Of a DNA stretch of 64,000 nt, positions 9,078 to 16,643 are shown piece by piece; position 1 is the first letter of the stretch; every line of letters starts with the position of its first letter. The position numbers and the translations under genes are program-made. The DNA is from Streptomyces sp. HUAS CB01 (GTDB taxonomy: Bacteria > Actinomycetota > Actinomycetes > Streptomycetales > Streptomycetaceae). The notes beneath the pieces are model-generated. The model did no database searches, was not told the DNA's origin, and saw only the letters and a list, made by a program, of their open reading frames with translations. The stretch lies in NCBI RefSeq assembly GCF_030406905.1, contig NZ_CP129137.1, forward strand, positions 6,541,501-6,605,500, read 5' to 3'.

Positions 9078-9269
9078 GCAGCGGGAGTGTACGCCACCCC
9101 GCGACCGGGCGCGTCCGGGGTCCCCGCAGAGGGGCGCGGAGGGCCCGGCGGCCCGGCCGGCTCCGGGCCGGTGCCTCGCCGTCGCCGGGCGGGAGCCCGC
9201 GTGCCCGGGCCCGGCGTCGGTCGGGTGACGCAGCGGGGCGCATTGTCCGCCCGTCCCAGCCGGTCGCCG

Positions 9270-10022
9270 TCAGTTCGACTGGAGGACGGGCAGGGTCGGG
9301 GCACCTGTGGGAAGCATGTGCTTGGCGGCCAGGACCGGGACGCCGGCAGACCGTACGACCTGGGTGACCAGCACGGCGGGGGTGTCGGCGGGGCGGTTCA
9401 GCTGGGCACCGCGGCGGCGCCCGAGCAGCGTCGCCGTGATGCCCGAGTGGGCGGTCAGGGGCACACCCCGGGACGCCCCGGTCAGGACCGCGAGCATGGA
9501 CGTCCCGGTGTCGTCCCCCGCCTCGCGCAGGGCCTGCGCGAACGCCGGATGAGCCCGTTCCAGGACGTCGTCGGCGGCCGCCCACTCCTGGCTGAGCGCC
9601 GCCGCGGTGTCCTCGCCCGACAGCAGCGACTCCCAGAACCGCAACTCGGCCCGCGCGGGGGCGAGCAGGTGCTGGGTGGTGAAGTCGGTGGGTTCCTCGA
9701 CGGTCCGCAGCAGCGCCCGCACCCGCAGGGGCGACGTGCCCGCCGAGAGCTGTTCCTCCAGCGGCTGGACGTGCTCGAAGCCCCGGCGCGGCAGGCGGTC
9801 GTTCACGGTCCTGCCCACCCCGCGCCGCACCGTCAGCAGCCCGTCCTCCTGCAGGAGCAGCAGCGCCTCGCGCAGGGCGGGCCGGCTGACCCCGAGTTCG
9901 GTGGCCAGCCTGGGCTCGGACGGCAGCGTGCATCCCGGCGGATAGGTGCCGTCGTGGATGGCGTCCGCGATCCGCTCGTACAGGACGACGACCGGCCTTC
10001 GCTGCTGTCCGCTGACTGCCAC
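9270..10022 (-). CDS. GntR family regulator with UTRA-type effector domain
   Basis: DNA-binding repressor of the HutC/UTRA branch, 250 residues. The N-terminal winged helix spans about residues 10-75 (LYERIADAIHDGTYPPG, LATELGVSRPALREAL, GRTVNDRL). The rest is a UTRA-like chorismate-lyase fold that normally senses a small metabolite. GTG 10022 is preferred over the longer GTG 10040 because GAGGAGGGG stands just before it. With that start, the half-matching copy of the TTGTCAGACAAG palindrome lies 18 bases upstream, consistent with autoregulation. It sits between add and the MFS pseudogene, both of which carry the full palindrome. Effector unknown; a purine nucleoside or phosphosugar is a guess from add and from UTRA relatives. 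Confidence 0.85.
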   Translation of the reverse strand: MAVSGQQRRPVVVLYERIADAIHDGTYPPGCTLPSEPRLATELGVSRPALREALLLLQEDGLLTVRRGVGRTVNDRLPRRGFEHVQPLEEQLSAGTSPLRVRALLRTVEEPTDFTTQHLLAPARAELRFWESLLSGEDTAAALSQEWAAADDVLERAHPAFAQALREAGDDTGTSMLAVLTGASRGVPLTAHSGITATLLGRRRGAQLNRPADTPAVLVTQVVRSAGVPVLAAKHMLPTGAPTLPVLQSN

Positions 10023-10040
10023 GACCCCTCCTCGGCTCAC

Positions 10041-10050
10041 TTGTCAGGCT
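10041..10050. promoter_or_regulatory. Candidate GntR operator B, before the GntR gene
   Basis: TTGTCAGGCT shares the first half and centre of the TTGTCAGACAAG palindrome; the second half-site is degraded. It lies 18 bases upstream of the preferred GTG start at 10022, in the position expected for autoregulation. Confidence 0.35.
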
Positions 10051-10251
10051 GCGTGCCCGGCCCCATGTTCCCGCCATGTTCCCGTCGCGGGCTCCGGACG
10101 ACGAAGACCGACGGCAGGAGACCTCGGGCCGGCCCCTGTTTCGCCCGGTGCACCTCGGCTGTCGCGCACCTCGCATCCTGCCGCCCACCGTAATTCACAG
10201 CCAGGGGCCTTGAGGTTCTATGCACGCAGATTCCCATCTGTACCGGCGGAT

Positions 10252-10264
10252 CTTGTCAGACAAG
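10252..10264. promoter_or_regulatory. Candidate GntR operator C, before the MFS pseudogene
   Basis: CTTGTCAGACAAG is a perfect 13-bp odd palindrome and contains the same 12-mer as operator A in add. It lies about 150 bases upstream of the first recognisable transporter codons. Confidence 0.5.
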
Positions 10265-10417
10265 CTCTGGTGGGCGCTGTCGGACTGCCGTCGTACCGAC
10301 GGACCACATCGGTGGGCCTCGGGAGAGAACCGACATCCAAGGCAAAGGGGCCGACGTGTCAGCCGCGCCCGGCCGGACGCGATCCGGGCCGACTCCGACC
10401 TGGCGGGGCGCCGCGGC

Positions 10418-11349
10418 ATGCCGGCGGCGATGGTGCTGGCGGTGCTGGGCCACCGGATCAACGCCACCATGCTGAGTCCCCCCTGCCGGACGTCATCGAG
10501 CGCCGCGGCACCACGACGGCCGCCGCGGGCCTCTCGCAGACGCTGTTCTTCCTGGCCGCTGCTGCTCACCACGATCTGCGCGCTCGGGGGTGCCTTCGGC
10601 GCGATCGCGCTCACCATCCCGCTGTTCGCGCAGGACCCCGGTGTCGGTTCGGACTGTCGGTGGTCACCGCCGCCGTGCTCCTCCTGACCCCGCTCCAGCT
10701 CACCGGGGCCATCTCCGCCCCGCTGACCGGCCGTATCGGTCCGAGGCTCGGCTGGCGCAGGATCGTGGTCACCGGTGCGATCGCCAACTTCACGATCTTC
10801 GCCCTCGCTACCGTCGTCCGGCACCACGAGTGGTTCCTGGTCGCCGCGCCGGCCGCGCTCGGAATGACCTACGGCGGGTTCATGCTCACCGGTCTCGACG
10901 GGCTCGCCGTCACCACCGCCCCCAAGGACTGGCCCGGCTCCCTCTCCGGTCTCAACGGCGCGTGCTTCGGAATCGGCGCCTCGCTCGGCATCGCCCTCGC
11001 CTCCGCCGTGATCACTGCCGGCAGCGACGCGAACGGCGTCACGGAGGCGGGCTACCGCAACGCAATGCTCGTCGCGCTCGCCCTGCTCGCCGTCGGCGTC
11101 GTCACCGCGCTGCTGATCCGGCGCCCGGAGCGGCGGGCGGGACGGGGGAGCGGGACGAGCCGCGCCTGGAGCAGCCCCGACCGGTGCTCAGCCACCACTG
11201 ACGTCACCACTGACGTCACCACTGACGTCACCACTGACGTCATCACTGTCGTCACCACCGAGGACGCCGCACGGGCGCCGTGGGCGTCACCCGTACGGCC
11301 CACTCCGCGCGCCTCATGGGACCGGGATCCGTCCATCCTGGTCCCATGA
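10418..11349 (+). pseudogene. Decayed MFS (DHA2-type) transporter
   Basis: Transporter sequence is readable only by switching frames. AAMVLAVLGHRINATML (frame of 10418) changes at a run of Cs near 10485 to PLPDVIERRGTTTAAAG; near 10557 it returns to LTTICALGGAFGAIALTIPL; near 10650 it changes again to GLSVVTAAVLLLTPLQLTG and runs on through several helices to a basic tail near 11150. At least three frameshifts are needed, and the total is far short of a 12-14 helix pump, so internal sequence is missing too. The last frame continues through a 12-bp tandem array and ends in an ATGA overlapping the next gene. A full GntR palindrome upstream suggests it was once part of the add/GntR regulon, possibly as its transporter. 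Confidence 0.7.
11195..11254 (+). repeat. 12-bp tandem array, four perfect units and one variant
   Basis: CCACTGACGTCA is repeated at 11195, 11207, 11219 and 11231, followed by the variant TCACTGTCGTCA. Each perfect unit holds the 8-bp palindrome TGACGTCA. The period is a multiple of three, so the tail of the decayed MFS frame reads as Thr-Asp-Val-Thr repeats through it. Confidence 0.9.
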
Positions 11350-11618
11350 GCCGCAAGGACGCATCGACCGGGGCCCGGAGCAGCAGGGGGAGCGGCGGGC
11401 ACGGTGGTGAGGGCTTCCGCGGCAGACTCACCCCGGGCCGGATCGCCGCCCTCGTGGTCGCCGTCCTCACCTTGGTCTTCATCTTCGAGAACACCAAGGA
11501 GGTGGAGATCAGGCTGCTGATCCCCGAGGTCACGATCCCCCTGTACCTGGCCCTGCTGGGCACATGGGTCGTCGGCGGTCTCTGCGGGGCCTACCTCTTC
11601 CACCGCCGCAGGAGATGA
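11346..11618 (+). CDS. LapA/DUF1049-type small membrane protein
   Basis: Product of 90 residues. The first 27 are basic and Gly/Ser-rich, then come two hydrophobic segments (about 33-50, IAALVVAVLTLVFIFEN; and 62-83, LYLALLGTWVVGGLCGAYLF) and a terminal RRRR. The FENTKEV..RLLIP pattern between the helices is characteristic of the LapA (DUF1049) family of inner-membrane proteins; in Escherichia coli relatives help control lipopolysaccharide synthesis, a role that cannot apply in this Gram-positive setting. ATG 11346 overlaps the stop of the dead MFS frame and precedes the GNAT gene by 20 bases. Confidence 0.85.
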   Translation: MSRKDASTGARSSRGSGGHGGEGFRGRLTPGRIAALVVAVLTLVFIFENTKEVEIRLLIPEVTIPLYLALLGTWVVGGLCGAYLFHRRRR

Positions 11619-11638
11619 CCCGGGACTAGCCTGGCGCC

Positions 11639-12364
11639 ATGCCCGCAGCACCAAGTCCCCCTCCGGACCCACGGGACACCAGCGCCGCCACCGACTCTCC
11701 GGCACCCTCCGGCTCTCGGCCCCCCGCGGACTCTCAGGCGTCCTCCCGCTCCGACGCCGCCGCCGGCGCTCCCGTCGCCGCGGTCGCGGTGGGCCCGAGG
11801 GTCTTCCTACGCCACTACCGCCTCGAGGACGCCGCGGAGTACACGGCGCTCGCCCGGGAGAGCACCGGACTGCACCGGCCCTGGCTCTTCCCGCCCCGGA
11901 CGGAAGCCGACTACCTCGCCTACGCCCGCAGACTCCTCGAGGACCCGACCAGGGCCGGCTACCTCGTCTGCGACCGTGCCGACGGGCGGATCGCGGCGTT
12001 CATCAACATCAACAACATCGTCGAGGGGGCCTTTCTCAGCGGAGCGCTCGGCTACGGGGCATTCGCCCACGCCGCGGGTCGCGGACTGATGACGGAGGGC
12101 CTCGGGCTCGTCGTACGCCATGCCTTCGGGCCGCTCGGTCTGCACCGCCTCGAAGCCAACATCCAGCCCCGCAACGCGGCTTCCATCGCCCTCGTGCGGC
12201 GACTGGGCTTCCGGCTGGAGGGCTTCTCCCCCGACTTCCTGTTCATCGACGGTGCCTGGCGCGACCACGAGCGCTGGGCGATCACCGCGGAGATGGAACT
12301 CGGCACACCGCTGCCCGACTCCGGCGCCGGGCAGAGCGACCCGGGCGCCGACGAGGGGGACTGA
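11639..12364 (+). CDS. GNAT acetyltransferase, RimJ-like
   Basis: Product of 241 residues. A Ser/Pro/Ala-rich leader of about 50 residues precedes the GNAT fold (VFLRHYRLEDAAEYTAL to about residue 215). The acetyl-CoA site is seen as GRGLMTEGLGLVVRHAF, followed by LHRLEANIQPRNAASIALVRRLGF, the pattern of ribosomal-protein alanine acetyltransferases (RimJ/RimL) and related N-acyltransferases. The start is uncertain. No ribosome site precedes ATG 11639, but TAGCCT ends 6 bases upstream, compatible with a leaderless transcript; a GTG near 11779 would remove the leader. Substrate unknown. Confidence 0.88.
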   Translation: MPAAPSPPPDPRDTSAATDSPAPSGSRPPADSQASSRSDAAAGAPVAAVAVGPRVFLRHYRLEDAAEYTALARESTGLHRPWLFPPRTEADYLAYARRLLEDPTRAGYLVCDRADGRIAAFININNIVEGAFLSGALGYGAFAHAAGRGLMTEGLGLVVRHAFGPLGLHRLEANIQPRNAASIALVRRLGFRLEGFSPDFLFIDGAWRDHERWAITAEMELGTPLPDSGAGQSDPGADEGD

Positions 12365-12382
12365 CCGGCTGCGGCCGCCCCG

Positions 12383-12635
12383 CCCGCTCCGTCGGCCGGG
12401 ACCGAACGGCCGGGTGTCGGCCGTGACGGCCGCGCCTCCGAACGCCCGGTTCGCCCGCTCGTCGCCCGGGACGGCACAGCCGTCGTACGGTCGCACCGCC
12501 CGCCCTATCGGTCGGTGCGCCGCGCTTCCGAACGGCCCCGCCCGCTCCGTCGGCCGGGACCGAACGGCCGGGTGTCGGCCGTGACGTCCGCGCTTCCGAA
12601 CGCCCGGTTCGCCCGCTCGTCGCCCGGGACGGCAC
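12383..12635 (+). repeat. 95-bp direct duplication, 158 bp apart
   Basis: Positions 12383-12477 and 12541-12635 are the same sequence with two differences (GACGGCC/GACGTCC and GCCTCCG/GCTTCCG). The 63 bases between them are unique. The first copy begins 19 bases after the GNAT stop. Confidence 0.9.
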
Positions 12636-12774
12636 CCGCCGCGCAACCCGTCCGCCCGCGTTCGTACGGAGCGGGCGTCCGCCCAGCCGTCACGGTGAAC
12701 GTACGGCAGGCCGCCGACGGGTCCGGCGCGGTATCCGTGCGGCCGGTCCCGCCGCGGCCCGCGCGATCCGCCCC

Positions 12775-13053
12775 GACCCGCCGCCCCGGTCGACCCCCGG
12801 GCCGGCACCGGCCGTTCCCGCCCGCCCGAACCCTGCCCCGCCGGGCCCACCGTCGGAGCCCCGCCCCGACCCGCCGCCCCGGTCGACCCCCGGGCCGGCA
12901 CCGGCCGTTCCCGCCCGCCCGAACCCTGCCCCGCCGGACCCACCGTCGGAGCCCCGCCCCGACCCGCCGCCCCGGTCGACCCCCGGGCCGGCACCGGCCG
13001 TTCCCGCCCGCCCGAACCCTGCCCCGCCGGACCCACCGTCGGAGCCCTGCCCC
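12775..13053 (+). repeat. 93-bp tandem array, three units
   Basis: Units begin with GACCCGCCGCCCCGG at 12775, 12868 and 12961 and are almost identical; a fourth, diverged start appears near 13057. The period equals 31 codons, so frames stay open through all units on both strands, which makes spurious long reading frames here. Confidence 0.92.
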
Positions 13054-13255
13054 ACCGACCCGCCGTCGGGCCCCCTCCGCCGGTCCCACCACCGCCTGCC
13101 CCTCCGGACGCGGAACCCGGTGCGCCCGCACCACGATTCCGGTCACGATCTCGTCAAGTCCCGGGTGAGAGCGTTCTCCTCGCCCCCTGCCGTCTGCGAG
13201 CATCCCGTCCCGAAAGGGCTTTCGGGGGACGTTCACCGTGTGCAAGGGGGGACCG

Positions 13256-16200
13256 GTGGCGGGGTTCGTGTTTCTGCGTGCGCGCGGGCACCGGCTGCTG
13301 CTGGCCGCCGCACTCCTCGCCGTCGTGCTGACCACCGCGGTCCTGACGACCCTCGCCGCCTTCGCCGGATCGGTCGGCGATGCCGGCCTCCGGCACGCGT
13401 TGCGCACCAGGGACGCGGCCGACGCCGCGCTGTTCATCACCTCGGACGATCCCGACTCCGACCCGGAAGCGGCATCGGACGCCGCGCTGCGCGGAGCACG
13501 TGAGTCGTTCGACGGACTCCCCGTCACCCTGCGCCGGTTCGACCGGTCGGGCCCGTACGGACTGCCGCGCGGCCTGCAGCAACCGGCCGCCCGCACGGGC
13601 GAGCCGGACCTCGCCGAGTTCGGCGTCGCCGACCGCTCCCGGGTCCGTCTGACGGCCGGGGCCTGGCCCACGGCCGGCGCCCGCGGGGTGACCGAGGTCG
13701 CGGTTTCCGAGGCGGCGGCCAGGCGGCTGCGGCTCGCGCCCGGACCGCGTGTGATCACGCTCGCCGACCGGCTGGGCGGCCCGCCCGCACGCATCCGGGT
13801 CGCGGCGGTGTACCGCCCGGCAGACCCCGCCGACCCGTACTGGCAGCTGGACGAGCTGCGCGGACGCGGAGTGCACAGGGACGCGTTCACCACCTACGGA
13901 CCCCTGCTCACCGACCCCGCCGCCCTCGGTTCCGGCGGCCGGATCACCCAGCGCACCCGGTCCTGGCTGGCCACGGCCGACTTCACAACGCTCCACGCCG
14001 GCCGTGTCGACGCCCTGCGCACCGCCGCGGAGGGCACCCAGAAGCACCTCACCGCACAGCGGGCGCTCGCGGGCGGGGTCACGGCACGCACCGCCCTGCC
14101 GGACGCACTCGACCGGCTCGAGCGGGCCCTCCTCGTATCCCGGGCGACGCTGCTGATCGTCGCCTCCCAACTGGTGCTGCTCGCCGCGTACGCACTGCTG
14201 CTCGTGGCACGGCTGCTCACCGCGGAACGCGCGGCGGAGACCCAGGTGCTGCTCGCCCGGGGGGCGTCACGGCGCAGGGTCGCCGCGCTCGCCGCCCTGG
14301 AGGCACTGCTGCTCGCACTGCCCGCCGCCGTCACCGCCCCGCTGCTCGCCGGACCCCTCGCCGGGCTGCTCGCGGGCCAGGGGCTGACCGGCAGGCTCGG
14401 ACTGCGCATCGACACCGCCCCCACCGCGGCCGTGTGGTCGGCCGGCGCGGCGGTGGCGGCGGCGTGCGCGGTGGCCGTGGCCGCCCCGGCGCTCACCGCG
14501 GCCCGGGCGGCCGACGGGCGGGCCCGTGCCCTGCCCGCCCCGCTGCGGGCCGGCGCCGACATCGGACTCCTCGTCGTCGCCGCGGTGGCCTACTGGCAGC
14601 TGGACCAGCGCACTTCGGGTGCGGGCGCGCTCAGCGGCGACCGGGAGGGGCGGCTCGGGATCGACCCGCTGCTCGTCGTGGCGCCCGCCCTGGCCCTCCT
14701 CGCCGGCACGGTGCTCACCCTGCGGCTGCTGCCGCCCGCCGCGAAGCTCGCCGAGCGGCGGGCGGCCCGCGGCCGGGGGCTGACCGTCTCGCTCGCAGGG
14801 TGGCAGCTGAGCCGCCGGCCGATGCGCGGTGCCGGTCCGGTGCTGCTGCTCGTACTGGCCGTCGCCATGGGCATGCTGGCGATCGGTCAGGGCGCGTCCT
14901 GGGACCGGTCGCAGGACGACCAGGCGGACTTCCGGGCCGGCGCCCCCGTGCGCGTACTCGGTTCCACCGCACCGCCGTTCGGCCAGGGCGGCGCCCACGA
15001 CGACACGCCCGGCCTCCGGGCCGCCGCCCCGGCGGCGCGCGGCACCCTCGGGCTCTCCGCCGGGCGCCAGGCCACCGTCCTCGCTCTCGACACGGGACTC
15101 GCGGGCGACGGACTGCGGCTGCGCGACGACCTGGCGGACACCGACCCACGGGCGCTCCTCGGGCGGCTCGCGACGGATCGGCCGCCGGGCCGCGGGACCG
15201 TCCCCGCCTCCGCCGCGCCGACCGGGTTGGTGCTCCCCTCCGGCACGGAACGGCTGCTCCTCGACGTCACGCTCCGCGCCGCCGAGGACGGCCCGTACGC
15301 CGAGTCCGGCTCGGTCCTCACCGTGACCGTCGAGGACCGGTACGGAGTGCCCTACCGCCTGCAGGCGGACGGGCTGCGCCCCGACGGCCGGCCGCACCGC
15401 ACCACCGTGGACTTCGCGGCGGCCGCCGGCGCCCCCACGGGCCGTCCGGCGGGACCCCTGGTGCTGACGGCGGTCGAGTTCGACGAGAGCGGCCAACCCG
15501 ACCGGATCGCGCCGAAACGGCTCACCGTCGGCGCGCTGCACGCCGTCGCAGCGGACGGCACTCCCCGGCCGGTGACCGTGCCGGACGGCCTCCGCTGGCA
15601 GGCCACGGCCGTGGTCGCGGACGGGGAGCCGCCGTCCGGCGACGAGAAGGCGCCCGCGGTCACTTCGGTGCGTTCGTCGGCCGCGACACCCCTCGACGTC
15701 GCGTACCACAGCGGCACGGCGGTCCCCGAATTCGACTGGGGCGACGAGCGCCTGGTGACGATCCGGGCGGCGGTCCGGCGGGCCGCGCCTCCGATGCCGC
15801 TCGCCCTGGCGACCGACCGGTTCCTGGAGGCCGGTGGCGCCAGGACCGGCGACGTGGTCGAGGTGCCCATGCCCGGCGGGGCCCTCAGGGTCCGGATCGC
15901 CGGCGCGCTGCGGGCCCTTCCCACCACCGGGCCCGGCGCGGACCCGGCCGGTGCCGTGCCCGGCGGCCCCGCCGCGGCCGGCTCGGCGGCCGCGCCGGTG
16001 GACGGGGGCGCGCTGCTGCTCGACCTGCGGGCCGTCAACCGGGTGCTCGCCACCCGCGCCGGCGCCTCGCTGCCGCCCACCGAGTGGTGGGTGTTCCCCG
16101 AACCCGGCCGCGCCGCCCAGGTCGCGGCGGCACTGCGGGACCGGGCGGAGACCGCACCCGGCCAGGTCCTGGTGCGCGACGAGACCGCCCGGGAGCTCCA

Positions 16201-16642
16201 CGACGACCCGCTCGGCGCGGGCTCCCGCTCGGCGCTGCTGGCCGCGGCGTTCGCGGCCGCCGCGCTGGCCGCCGTCGGCTTCGCGGTGAGCACCGCCGGC
16301 ACGGTCCGCGAGCGCGCGCGGGAGTTCGCCGTGCTGCGGGCGCTCGGCGCGCCGCGCCGGATGCTCGCCCGGTTGCTCGCCGCCGAACAGGCCCTGCTCA
16401 TCGGACTCGCCATGGCGATCGGCGTCGCCGTCGGCACGGCGCTGACCCGCGCGGTCGTCCCCCTGGTCGTGCTCACCGGGCAGGCCACGCAGCCGGTGCC
16501 GGGCGTACTCGTGGAACTGCCCGTCGGCCGGGTGGTCCTGCTCCTCGCCGGCGTCGCCGCCGCGCCCGTGCTGATCGTGGCGGTGTCGGCGCTGCGCCGC
16601 GGGGAGCCTCCGACGGCCCTGCGCGGCCAGGAAGGCGAGTGA
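13256..16642 (+). CDS. FtsX-type ABC transporter permease, large subunit
   Basis: Product of about 1,128 residues. An N-terminal membrane anchor (about 10-32) is followed by a periplasm-side type region, a block of four helices near residues 295-430 containing the FtsX core (ETQVLLARGASRRRVAALAALEAL), more helices near 435-500 and 525-545, a long extracellular part, and a second FtsX core at the C-terminus (REFAVLRALGAPRRMLARLLAAEQALL plus three helices). This is the duplicated FtsX layout of MacB/LolC-like exporters that act mechanically on substrates outside the membrane. GTG 13256 is preferred because AAGGGGGG stands just before it; GTG 13238 is upstream. First gene of a three-gene operon; the next start lies one base after its stop. 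Substrate unknown. Confidence 0.88.
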   Translation: MAGFVFLRARGHRLLLAAALLAVVLTTAVLTTLAAFAGSVGDAGLRHALRTRDAADAALFITSDDPDSDPEAASDAALRGARESFDGLPVTLRRFDRSGPYGLPRGLQQPAARTGEPDLAEFGVADRSRVRLTAGAWPTAGARGVTEVAVSEAAARRLRLAPGPRVITLADRLGGPPARIRVAAVYRPADPADPYWQLDELRGRGVHRDAFTTYGPLLTDPAALGSGGRITQRTRSWLATADFTTLHAGRVDALRTAAEGTQKHLTAQRALAGGVTARTALPDALDRLERALLVSRATLLIVASQLVLLAAYALLLVARLLTAERAAETQVLLARGASRRRVAALAALEALLLALPAAVTAPLLAGPLAGLLAGQGLTGRLGLRIDTAPTAAVWSAGAAVAAACAVAVAAPALTAARAADGRARALPAPLRAGADIGLLVVAAVAYWQLDQRTSGAGALSGDREGRLGIDPLLVVAPALALLAGTVLTLRLLPPAAKLAERRAARGRGLTVSLAGWQLSRRPMRGAGPVLLLVLAVAMGMLAIGQGASWDRSQDDQADFRAGAPVRVLGSTAPPFGQGGAHDDTPGLRAAAPAARGTLGLSAGRQATVLALDTGLAGDGLRLRDDLADTDPRALLGRLATDRPPGRGTVPASAAPTGLVLPSGTERLLLDVTLRAAEDGPYAESGSVLTVTVEDRYGVPYRLQADGLRPDGRPHRTTVDFAAAAGAPTGRPAGPLVLTAVEFDESGQPDRIAPKRLTVGALHAVAADGTPRPVTVPDGLRWQATAVVADGEPPSGDEKAPAVTSVRSSAATPLDVAYHSGTAVPEFDWGDERLVTIRAAVRRAAPPMPLALATDRFLEAGGARTGDVVEVPMPGGALRVRIAGALRALPTTGPGADPAGAVPGGPAAAGSAAAPVDGGALLLDLRAVNRVLATRAGASLPPTEWWVFPEPGRAAQVAAALRDRAETAPGQVLVRDETARELHDDPLGAGSRSALLAAAFAAAALAAVGFAVSTAGTVRERAREFAVLRALGAPRRMLARLLAAEQALLIGLAMAIGVAVGTALTRAVVPLVVLTGQATQPVPGVLVELPVGRVVLLLAGVAAAPVLIVAVSALRRGEPPTALRGQEGE

Positions 16643-16643
16643 G

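Larger units (their letters stand above)
12365..13255. other. Gene-free interval with duplicated segments, upstream of the ABC exporter
   Basis: No coding region can be defended here, although long GC-driven frames exist on both strands. The interval holds a 95-bp imperfect duplication (12383 and 12541) and a 93-bp tandem array (12775-13053). The last 200 bases should contain the promoter of the FtsX operon; no clear -10/-35 pair was seen. Confidence 0.7.

Noticed and set aside
7854..10193. Open forward frame of 779 codons across add and the GntR gene
   Set aside because: It is the antisense of two well-supported reverse-strand genes; in very GC-rich DNA the opposite frames stay open by codon bias.
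11195..11254. Eukaryotic-type CRE elements from the TGACGTCA motif
   Set aside because: The motif is a by-product of a bacterial tandem repeat; no such factor exists in Streptomyces.
12690..13055. Gly-rich repeat protein reminiscent of PE_PGRS proteins on the reverse strand
   Set aside because: It is produced by the 93-bp array whose period is a multiple of three; no start site, signal or unique domain supports it.
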